DNA of 64,000 nucleotides, taken from assembly GCF_963675165.1 (NCBI RefSeq), contig NC_087377.1, positions 15,620,198 to 15,684,197 of the forward strand, in the 5' to 3' direction. Position 1 is the first letter of the stretch; each line of letters opens with the position of its first letter. Under the pieces are notes generated by a model, which was not told the DNA's origin, searched no databases, and saw only the letters and a program-made list of their open reading frames with translations. Shown here piece by piece: positions 36,201-45,992 of the stretch. The position numbers were made by a program, and so were the translations under genes. This stretch comes from Halichondria panicea (Eukaryota > Porifera > Demospongiae > Suberitida > Halichondriidae).

Positions 36201-36364
36201 CCATGCATGCAGTGTATCTGTATCTACCGATATACATTTATATAGAAAAAGCTTACCCTGATCTTGTCGTTGCTAGCTTTAACTGCAAACACAGGACCAT
36301 TAGTTTCCTGTGTCGCATTCTTCACGATATGAATGTAGCTGTCTTTGACATCAAAATACCACTC
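32382..36364 (-). CDS. ParB-like domain fused to beta-class DNA methyltransferase
   Basis: Nine exons: 36364-36257, 36170-36011, 35866-35741, 35686-35301, 35218-35135, 34739-34086, 33886-33709, 33593-33357, 32494-32382; 681 codons with all phases matching and no stop. The true start is not found: exon 36364 follows an acceptor. Residues about 136-255 resemble a ParB/sulfiredoxin domain (GGNHSRIALQEL; DDDVALMIASKHN). Residues about 460-681 follow the beta-class order of DNA amino-methyltransferases: a motif IV region (HLTILDTPE), then a Lys-rich middle, then motif I (GQWVFDPLSGN) and GRSALALEN. Motif IV is DTPE, not DPPY/W, and the Gly-rich loop after motif I is altered, so catalysis is doubtful. 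KKKK near residue 118 could direct nuclear import. Bacterial and phage ParB-methylase fusions are known; this spliced version is eukaryotic. Confidence 0.72.
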
Positions 36365-36810
36365 CTAATTGTTTGCTGGCATTTTCAACTCAATAATAAT
36401 GAAAGATTACTTTTAGTGAATAATAATGTTGTACAGTATCATTTATCAACAGAAAACTCGTACTCTTGTACTGTACGTTTTATCATATCCTTCTTTTATC
36501 AGCAATAGACACATGTAACAGTACATAATGTCATGTATCAATATCTTGATACATGACAACATGTAGTATGGTGTTTGTTTAACATCCGAGCATAATTGTT
36601 GTGTCTGTTAAACATTATGGTACTTACATACATATATATTATTTTATGCAGACTCTTATACCAACTTGAGGAAATGAGGTGCCAGCAACGTAAGTTATTA
36701 TTTGCTGAAAATGTTTGTCCACTCAATAATAACCCTTGGGTGTACACATTCATACATAGTGCGAGTATTTTTTAAACTACTACATTACATGCAGTAGCAA
36801 ATAATTATTT
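36365..36810. other. Stretch upstream of the ParB-methyltransferase exons
   Basis: No convincing first exon on the minus strand. A plus-strand piece near 36651-36690 has AG and GTAAGT ends but short, ambiguous coding. The missing 5' exon of the gene may lie here, in the hairpin, or beyond the right arm. Confidence 0.3.
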
Positions 36811-37537
36811 AACTTAATTGACCACCTTTATTGCTCACATACTTTGCCTAATACATTACAGGGAGCCCTTACTTATCACCCTCTAGTAGAATCTGTAAAC
36901 CTGTCGGTCAATTAGCTAAGCTAGTGTATACACATGTGCACCGGATTTGCTATTGTGACAACTTAATCGACCACCTTTATTGCATGCTCACATACTTTGC
37001 CTAATACATCACCTTCTAAGAGAATCTGTAAAGCTGTTGGTCAATTTTTTATTCTTAGCTAAGCTAGTGTATACACATATGCACCTTACAGAGGATTTCT
37101 GGTTGGTTGGCAGAAGTTAAAAGTTGAAGTGCACTCAACCATGTGTTACTTTCTACTAAAGCAATTAGTGGTCATGGCTGACTGCACTTCAACTTTTAAT
37201 TCTGCCAACCAACCTGAAATCCTCTGTAGCAAATCTGGTGCACATGTGTATACATTAGCTTAGCTAATTGACCCACAGGTTTACAGATTCTACTAGAGGG
37301 TGATAAGTAAGGGCTCCCTGTAATGTATTAGGCAAAGTATGTGAGCAATAAAGGTGGTGGATTAAGTTGAATAATTATTTGCTATTCACAATAGCAAATC
37401 CGTTGCACATGTGTATACACTAGTCTAGCTAATTGACCAACAGGTTTACAGATTCTACTAGAGGGTGATAAGTAAGGGCTTCTTGTAATGTATTAGGCAA
37501 AGTACATATGTGAGCAATAAAGGTGGTGGATTAAAGT
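36811..37537. repeat. Nested long hairpin with internal tandem units
   Basis: A fold-back centred near 37160. Each arm holds two copies of a unit with TTTATTGCTCACATACTTTG, AGAATCTGTAAACC and GTGTATACACATGTGCAC. Probably a MITE with internally duplicated arms that inserted inside the larger element. Confidence 0.75.
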
Positions 37538-38043
37538 AATTAATTAAAAAAGTAAGTAAAGATCATGTAATGAATCTCTGTACAATAATTACAGCATTAT
37601 GCTCGATCAGAGGCCGCTCTTGTATAAAGGCCCGCACTCAAATAGTAGCCTCCCTTGCTAGCAAAATGAAACTAATTTTAGTAGCCGCTCTCAAATAGTA
37701 GCCTCAGTGAACTTTGACTCTAGCATTTCTGCATGTGGCAGCTAAAACAATACTAGACTACCAGCTAGCTAGATTTACGTAGCTACTAGGTACAGGTAAC
37801 TGCTTGTTAGTGCTTCACAAAGTCTTTCTCATGGCAGAGTTTAAGTTTTATGCAGGTGAAAATAACTTTTGATAACAAGTTGAATTAGCTGGAGCTAATA
37901 AAGGCCACTCTTGAACAGTGGCCTCTCTCTAATTGTAGCCTCCTTCGAAACATTTAGTAGCCGCGGCTCCTGATAAAGCATATACGGTACATCCTTGCCT
38001 AAACCAGGCCTCCCTGCGGCCTGGGTTCGAGGCAAGGTACATC

Positions 38044-38750
38044 CTTGAAATTTCAAGCCACAACAGCACAGCTAGTTCTTTGCAGACAGGATAATTATAC
38101 GTACAATAGTCATTGACATTTCAAGCACTTTGGGAATTTGCGTTTATAGTTATGATGTATCAGGCTTGAAATTTCAAGACATGTGTATGGTTTGCATGGT
38201 TAGGAAGTTAACTTGATGTTCAAAAGACTCATGTGCATGTACATGTAATGCCTGGATTACTGTGCAACATCTCACGTGCATACACTCATCCAGGGAAAGT
38301 ATCTTCATCTGCTGTCAAGAATGGACGGAGTGCCCTTGCACTGGAAAACAACGAAACACAAGCTCTATTGAAGCAACTGTCCTCAATTGAGAAAACTGTT
38401 AATTAATGGATGTTAAGATTACTTTTTGATAAATAATTGTATAATTATAGTTACAATAATTCCAACAAAATACATAATTACTTGACTGCTTTACAGTATT
38501 ATAATTGCTATATTGGTTAAAAACCTTGAAATTTCAAGCCAAGCACTTTGAGAACTATAATTATAGCTTTGATCATTGAAAAATGTGTGTATTATAACAG
38601 TTATAATTATATTATCACTTAGCTTGAGAATTATGAGTACTGCAATAATTATTGAACATCTACAGTTTGCCTTGAAATTTCAAGCCAAGTATTTTAGTAT
38701 AGCAATGATCTTTGAAACATTACAGTTAGTATTTGGCTTGAAATTTCAAG
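38044..38750. promoter_or_regulatory. Cluster of 14-bp palindromes, right arm
   Basis: Mirror of the left cluster: exact CTTGAAATTTCAAG at 38044, 38165, 38525, 38671 and 38737, variant at 38112. Confidence 0.7.
38294..38406 (+). pseudogene. Duplicate of methyltransferase last exon
   Basis: Identical 113-bp exon (KVSSSAVKNGRSALALEN... ending in TAA) in the right arm on the opposite strand, with no upstream exons. A by-product of the inverted repeat. Confidence 0.8.
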
Positions 38751-38957
38751 GAATTCAAATTATTACCCCTGAAATTGTTTGGGTTAACACAGACAGTGCA
38801 CTAATAATTATGTGTGAGCTTCGAATTATAATGTCATGTGTGATTACTCTACTCTAACTGTTCTCTATCTCACATCCATATATACTCCCATGCAGGTATA
38901 TAGGTGTCTTCCACGCATCCGCTATTCTGAATGAAGAAAGTGCCATTGCATAATTAA

Positions 38958-39859
38958 CCCTTTCCCCGCTTTAGCCGACTATAGTCGGCATGGCTACTGA
39001 TAAATTTCAAAAAATCATTGTGCACACTGTGTTGGAGCTATGCACACACTGCAAGTACCAGCACATGCGCATTGAGCTGCTCTTCCACGTGGTATTTTTA
39101 ATATTTTGCTTAGAGGTACGGTTCAATCAGAATTGTCGAAAGAAAAGTGACCGTTTTATAATTGCTACAAGATCTTTGTAGTACAACCTCAGGGAGGTTC
39201 TAGGGAAGCTAGAGAGTGAGAATATAGATGCTTATGGCCTTGTAGAGTGAGAGGACAGTGACTGAGATCATAGCTAGGTAGGAAGCTTCCTTTCAGAGGT
39301 CAAACTAAAAAGAAAGAGCCTGAGAATCCTGAGGAAGACACACTTGAGGTGGACCATCTTCCTGAACCTGGTAAGTCACTATAGAGTAGCATTTGTATAG
39401 TCTTGATAGCTTCACTATAGGTTTGTTTAGGCTAGTAAGTACAACAGTGGACATCATGAGCCACCATTGAACTTGTAAACCTGTGTGTAGGTGAAGAAAA
39501 TATTTCCCGGGAAAAGGGTGTCTGCCGATAGAACCTCAAATACAAGTTTCTGCAGATCATGATTGAGTCCTGAGTGAGCCATGTCACCATGAGAACATTC
39601 TGAACACTTATATCATGTGTTCAGTCACTTCGTAACATCATACAATATTGTTTGTGTACATAATTGTGAATTTTTGTTAACAATTGTTATTTGTGGGGTG
39701 GTGGTTGGTTGCTAGGCAACGATGATGATTCCATGAATGCGACAGGTCTGGTTCTACCTGTGGAACTTGTTATAAGTGTTTTTAATATACGGTTCATGAG
39801 TTATAAATTTTTTAAACAAAATATACAAATATTCACTTTTAATTAAAGCAGGGAAAGGG
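38958..39859. mobile_element. piggyBac-like element 2
   Basis: 902 bp, TTAA at 38954-38957 and 39860-39863. Ends CCCTTTCCCCGCTTTA against CCCTTTCCCTGCTTTA. The left arm of the host element keeps the empty site. Subterminal palindrome GCCGACTATAGTCGGC at about 38975. A short frame at 38990-39181 is not recognised; no transposase core. Confidence 0.9.
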
Positions 39860-40177
39860 TTAAGCGTTATTTGGAAGCATAAATTGTTGTCTATACAATT
39901 GTTGATTAATTTTTTCACTACCCAGAAACTAGCTACATTTTCAAATTTTCACAAAATTCACACTATATAGTTACATCATTTAAATTATAAAAATTATGGA
40001 TTTTAGGTAACAGGTTGAGCTACTGACCAAAATGTTCATGACAAGCGATACCATAATTATAAATGTGTGTATCACTTCAAGGTGATATTTATAAAAAAAT
40101 TCGAGTGATAACAAATATAGGGTAATTATGCAAGGAAAAAGTAAAATGGAAAATCCGAGTTCAAAATAGAAGGTGTT

Positions 40178-40375
40178 CTGTGCAACTTTAGGTGCCAACC
40201 AAAACGTTTCGGTGGACACTTTACTTCCTTTACCGAGTAACTGTTTGGCAGCAGTGACAATAGCTGGAACAATCTCAGTGGTAAGACTCTCCATTTGTTT
40301 TGCCTGGGACACCTTCACTTTAGCAGTGGCTTCTGCAACACTTGGGTCATACCTGGGACGCTTACTGGCAGCCAT
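40178..40375 (-). pseudogene. ORF truncated by the inverted-repeat element
   Basis: Begins MAASKRPRYDPSVAEATAKV and reads about 66 codons before running into the arm end at 40177, where the sense continues only as repeat-encoded sequence. No family recognised; basic start and coil-like composition. It is head-to-head with the P-loop/PHD gene at 40703 and on the same strand as the ParB-methyltransferase gene, so it could be that gene's first exon, but no phase-compatible donor lies before the junction. Confidence 0.35.
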
Positions 40376-40702
40376 TTCAGAATCAATATGTATCTATAGT
40401 GTATCTATACATGCACAGACTAGTGGATCATCACTCTACATACTGTACAGTCAAGGTCGACGGTAGTGGTGCAGAGAGGGTGCACTGCAGAAAGTTTATT
40501 ACACTTTGTGTGCATGGCAGCTATAGAAATCACTATAGAGATCACTGTAGCAGCTCCTCCATAACATGTGGCAGGCATATATATAGAGACTTACTTATAG
40601 ACCTATTAGGACATTGTAAATCCAAGCCAATCCCTCTGCAAGTCTACTCTGTTTAGCAAGCCAAGTTAATTTTCATCAAGTTCTTGATATATAGGGCCCA
40701 CC
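40376..40702. promoter_or_regulatory. Divergent intergenic region
   Basis: 327 bp between two ATGs on opposite strands. The plus-strand ATG lies in a strong translation context (CCCACCATGG). No other gene content seen. Confidence 0.3.
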
Positions 40703-43700
40703 ATGGATTCTGAATCAGACAGTGAAAGTCAAACTGTTGACTATTTCATTGATATCTTTGAAAAAAATAACAGATTTGGTGTGTACAAGGAGAACTCATC
40801 GTTCAAGGCATTGAGTAACTTCAAGATTGACTTTTCGTATGGAGTTCAGAATGAGGATGGACCGTTGTCTAGATATATATGCACAGTCACCTTCAGTGAT
40901 GGAACTACTCTCGGGTACGTTGTTACTGATAATAGATGTCACCATCCACATTTATATATATAGAGCATATTCATCATTACACTATAATAATTATTATAGA
41001 GAAGGATATTTTCCCAATGATTGGACCAAAGGTGGCAGACGATCTCTCATTGACTCACTAAGATTTTCTGTGCACAATCCTTCAATCACCACTCATGCAT
41101 CAAACACACAGGTAAAGATATATATTTAGGTGTCTTGATGTACAATGTAAGTATAACTATAATATTACACACATGCATGCAAATCCCGATATTAAAATAT
41201 AAGCATGCATGATAATTTTTGCGATTTTGCGATAACATTATGAGATTGCGTTATGTATACATCACGATCCTTACCACAAAGGTTATAAGATTGTAACGTC
41301 TTGCTGATGATTTGGCAGGATTTTTTAGAGGGATTTTATCTATATATATATGGTAGCTATTGATTAAGCTATCAATCTATATAATTAATATTAGCTCATA
41401 ATTATATATACAGCTCGAGGCTTACCTCATGAAAAAGCTGGAGGATTTCTATTGCCTCAAGTCGGAGTCTGAAGATCCACACCATTACACGAAGCAAGTG
41501 GCAACGATTGTAGGTCTGCAACCACATTCTGAACTTTGGGTGTTCAACGGTCAAGTGCACATGAATGCCGATAGGGATCTAGTAGATCCAAAAACTAGTC
41601 CATTCATTTGGCTCGGGGACTACGTTTCAGACAGTGTACTACATAAACATAGTCTTCCTACCTCAAAAGAGGCATCGACTGTCCCGGCATCTCTTGATCC
41701 ATCATAATTCCATTCATTGTTGGAAGCTTTGGAGAATGTGTACCAACATAACATTCCAGCAGCCACTCTCATGATCGGAGCAAAAGTCCTTGCAGTCCAC
41801 TATTCTCTCCTGCAGGATATTGGAATTCAAGTGCCAGCTGCTATTGCTGTTGGGAACGTCTCGCTAGGCAAAACACGGAGTGCTGAAGCAGCTTTATCCC
41901 TGGTTGGAATGGATACTGTCAGCAAGGTGAAATCTATCACAGATGTTAAAGCTATCAAGTTTGGCAGTCTCACATCATTGGGCATGATTATTGATGACCC
42001 GTCTCAACCATCTGAAGTATCGGAGAAGCTGCTCTTTCATTTTGATAGAGGTACCAGAGCCACTACTACTTCTTTTGATGCCCCGAAAACTACGTTTCTC
42101 ACATCAATGAATACTACCTGCCTGCAAGCTTTATCAAGCATGGATCCAAGGTATTATGATTTTCCCAGTTTTCATATATATATATAGATAAAGGACATTT
42201 AAGTGCCTCAAACATTTCGGCTATAATAATACGAGGTCTTAATTATAATTATATAGATACATCACTAGGGCTGTTCTCATTCCTTTTGAGGAAAGTGGAC
42301 ATATTGAAGCAGCAAGACGTGTTGATGCTGACAGAAAGTTGAAACGAATCATGGCAAAGGAAGCTGGGAAAGCTGTAGGTGTTGTAATATCTATGGGGAA
42401 ATTCTTCAAATCACCAGAGGCAGACAACTTTTTCAAACACATTGTTACCCGTGTTGAGCATCTAATGCCAGATAACACCTGTCATCGCCTTCTCGTTTCT
42501 TACTCTTGGTTGCTTGGAGCAACTTTCAAGGTGAAAATGCGTATATAATTATATAAGCTTATAATTCATGTATATATAGACCCCCACAATACACAGTGTA
42601 TAGTTGGTTTGCTATAATTATAATAATACATGCAGATACTGTCTGTTGCAAACGTCCTGAAACCTGAGGCTGAAGAAATGATATGGAAGTACTTCGAAAA
42701 CACAATGGTTCCAATCATTACCAAGTATCAGCTGGAACCTATGGAGGCCCAAGTATAGACTTAACAAAAGAAGACATCCAGTGTGTTCTGTGTTCATCAG
42801 TTGCACAGCAGCCTTCCAGCACTGTGAGTTAACAACAACTATATATAACATGCAAGAGTATACTGTAAACAGTTTTATACTAATTATTATATATGCAATT
42901 TATATGTATATGCATTGCATGCATGCAGGTGTTGACTTTCGTACGGAATATAAGCTCTCATCAGTTTGCAATCAACGTTGGGCAGTTGAGGAAGCACAAT
43001 GAATCTATGGGAAAGTCCCTGTCATCCTCATTTAAGAGTGCTCTTACGAATTTGTTCAGGGGCAGTATCAAACCAAGTGTTCCACAGCTATTCCTCAAAC
43101 CTGGAGTGAACCTTCCCTACGTGCAGACGGGAATAAAAGGAAGAAAATCACCCAACAACGTGTACGTGCGGAGTTTTGTGATACAAAAATCGTCTCTCAG
43201 CAACGACACAGTAGCAAAACTAGAGAAAGGTAAATTAATTATTGGGTTATGTAGGAAAATGCTATAACTCTTTATTCAATTAATGAGGCAATATCCCCCC
43301 GCCCCTAAAAGCCGTATGTTCAAAAATAATTAATTCATGGCAGTCATCATTTATATATATAATAATTATAGCCTCCTCTGAACTGAAACAAACTCCTGCA
43401 TCCTCCTCTCAACAAATTCCTGCATCCTCCTCTCAACAAACTCCTGCACGTGAGGCTCACCAGAGCAGGAATGTGAGGCAAACAGCTGCAGTTACATTGA
43501 AGAAAAAATTGTATTCTCCTGCCAAGTTGTGTAGGTCTCCCAAGAAGAAGCGATGCACGACACCACACCTCTCACTTTCTTTGAATGGATCACCTTCAAG
43601 TTCTGAGGCAGAATTATACACACCTCTCAACAGATCACACCAATTACATCGGACAATGATGAAGTTGAGTTTACTACACGGTCCGACGTTATTGAGCATT

Positions 43701-44898
43701 CCTCACTATACTTACTCCTCAAAAGAAGAGAAAAGAGAGACCTCTGCCAACACCAAGAGGAGTTTTTACTATAGCACTCCAATTAACAAACATTCTGTGG
43801 CTGCTCTCAAGCAATCATTTTCTCCAATCTGCCACAAGATTAAACCGAGAAAGCTACAAAAACATTTTGAGGGCAGTCGTCATGATGCAGATAAAAAGAC
43901 CTCCATTTCATCCATTACTCAAAGGGCACATCAGGATCCCCCAATGCTTGAATTGCAGCAAAAAGTCTCCCCTGGTAAGTAAGATAGGTTGGCCGGGACC
44001 AGCTATAATTATACATGCATGCATGCATCTATATAAATTATGGGTTTTCACGATTGTGCAAAATAACAGCAATAATTTTTCAATGGAGGTTCCATTTTGT
44101 GGACGTTTTGTAGAATGTGTTTCGCGCTATATACGGTATAGACTCTCGGCTCTTTGAATTACGGTCACCTCTCTATATAATTATACCTTTTGTTTCGCTA
44201 GGCACGAATTAATTGGCATGCATGCAGGCTGTTAAAGCAGCCACCTTGCTATTTCGGCCAAACTGCATGCGACACTGTCCCTATAATTATTATAATAGTA
44301 CCTGTACATACATGCATACTATGTACATTATAGGGTGACAGGACTATAATAATTATAGTATATATATGTCAATGTTGAGCTCGAATGCATTATTGCGTTT
44401 ATTGCGTTTTTTAGAGAGGTGAATTTTGTAGAGAGATGCATTTTGTAGAGAGGTGCATTTTTCATAGAGCGTTTTTTCAGCCAACTCCACCCATCATGTG
44501 GTTTGGTCAAGACAGCAGCATCTAAAAAATGGCTTTTGCAAACGTACCTCTGCTTTCAAGCGTGAAAGTAAAAATCATGCAGCACACATGCATGCATACA
44601 CTGTCATGCACACAGTAATTTGTTTTCTCAACAGCAACATTTTATTCATGCACACGTCACCATGCCCATTAATATTTTGTGCTACTGTATATATACAGAA
44701 GACGAGAAACACTGCCAGCAATGTGGAGGGAAATTTACGAAGAAGGGAAAACGCATGTGGGTCGGGTGTGAGGCTGACTCATGCTGGCGATGGTATCACT
44801 ACACCTGTGTAGGTTTGAAGGAGCTGCCTTTTGAGAGCCAAGTTTAGATATGTCCAAGCTGTCATCCACCAGCTGGAAAGTTATCCGTGATTAACTGA
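40703..44898 (+). pseudogene. P-loop NTPase with PHD finger, decayed (gene A)
   Basis: Exons: 40703-40914, 41000-41111, 41414-42150, 42257-42530, 42636-42823, 42929-43229, 43372-43974, 44699-44898. The NTPase part has Walker A GNVSLGKT, a Walker B-like MIIDDP, a sensor-like TSMN and an arginine region RYITRAVLIPFE, reminiscent of SF3/DUF927-type helicase ATPases. A Ser/Pro/Lys linker with a QQTPASSS repeat follows, then a PHD zinc finger (CQQC, CEADSCWRWYHYTC, CPSC). Three lesions: TAA at 41705-41707, a frameshift near 42740, and TAG at 44845-44847 just before the last Cys pair. Comparison with gene B shows that reading should continue through each. Probably part of a mobile element; ATP-driven DNA or chromatin action is inferred from domains only. 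Confidence 0.7.
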
Positions 44899-45992
44899 AT
44901 AATGCCAAACTTTCGAATAATGCCAAAACTATCTGTACGGTATACTATTATTATCTATTTACCCAGTTATGGTCATAATTACATGCATAATATGTTTGAT
45001 TTGTGCATAGATTGAGTATATAGTTAACAGGGATTGGAAACGGGATCACGTGCGACAATGACTCCAACGTTGCTTCTTGCATTTGATGCATGATTTGAGA
45101 TGGCTTAAGGGTGTGGTCTGTTTAGGTAAGGCCAGTTGTTAGAACATTTTCATTACACACAAACTGGAGCTAGGTACGTACACACTAATGACTATACCAG
45201 CCCAAAACAAACACTCAGCCTAGGAGAAAGGTGCCTCAAGCTGCCTGACTGCTCTCCCTGTGTCAGAATTCGGTTTCAACGTACCTACCCTGCCGGCCCG
45301 ACTCTCGCACTTCTCAGTTAACACTGAGTTCTCTATCAAACCGACTGCTCTCCCCGTGTCAGAATTCGGTTTCAACGTACCTACCCGGCCGGCCCGACTC
45401 TCGCACTTCTCATTTAACACTGAGTTCTCTATCAAACCGTCGTCAAACCATAGATGGTCAACACGCCCCAAGGGAAGTTTCCCATTGTTATATACTTCAC
45501 AACGAGATCAGAAACGTAACGTCCTATCAGAACCACACCTACAGCCAATCTCCGGAGAACACCTCCTGGGACCACATGCAAACGTCACATAAGGAGTCCT
45601 CCAAAACATCGCTGCGGATGGGCTATTGAGCAGAATGTATGAAAGTCCAATCCACAAAATCCTTCACCCCACTCGTGATGTCCTTGGCCCTGCTGCAACA
45701 TCGACAAATAATATTTGTACACAAATGGGGCAATCCTACATCTCGGCAATGAATTGGCAGAGATGGCTAAGATTCTGCCTCTCATTTTCACTCAAGCCAT
45801 CAGAGGAGCTCGTTCCATTGTGGCAACATCCCTTCCAATTGCATGCATGACTAGTGACCAGCGAATCACTGATCATCAAACATTGCATGAACATTTGCAT
45901 GATTGCTACACGGAACTAGAGAGATTGTTAAAGGGAATACATAGGTATGCATGCAAGTATATAGCATTTCAGCATTCAGGAGAATGAGTCAA
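44899..45992. other. Spacer with 96-bp tandem duplication
   Basis: Contains two 96-bp direct repeats (45248-45343 and 45344-45439) with CAGAATTCGGTTTCAACG. The open frames here on both strands have no recognised domain and I do not support them as genes. Confidence 0.6.

Larger units (their letters stand above)
31517..40177. mobile_element. Inverted-repeat element carrying ParB-methyltransferase gene
   Basis: Arms 31517-33233 and 37556-40177 are near-identical inverted repeats of about 1717 bp once a 902-bp insertion and one TTAA are removed from the right arm. The outer ends read AACACCTTCTATTTTGAAC. A 93-codon frame is translated identically in both arms, indicating very recent origin or ongoing conversion. 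The interior holds a multi-exon gene and a nested hairpin. The flanks do not match each other: kinase-gene intron on the left, an unrelated ORF on the right. No target duplication is visible. It could be a transposon with long terminal inverted repeats, or an inverted duplication made by rearrangement. Confidence 0.75.
37556..40177. repeat. Right arm of inverted-repeat element
   Basis: Inverted copy of 31517-33233, interrupted by a piggyBac-like element. Includes a plus-strand duplicate of the methyltransferase last exon and the second palindrome cluster. Confidence 0.9.

Noticed and set aside
32382-36364. Bacterial contamination as source of the ParB-methyltransferase
   Set aside because: Eight consistent GT-AG introns and eukaryotic MITEs in the same sequence argue against it.
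45260-45592. Plus-strand frame with SEFGFNVPTLPARLSHF twice
   Set aside because: Result of the 96-bp tandem duplication; the opposite strand gives an equally long frame and neither has a domain.
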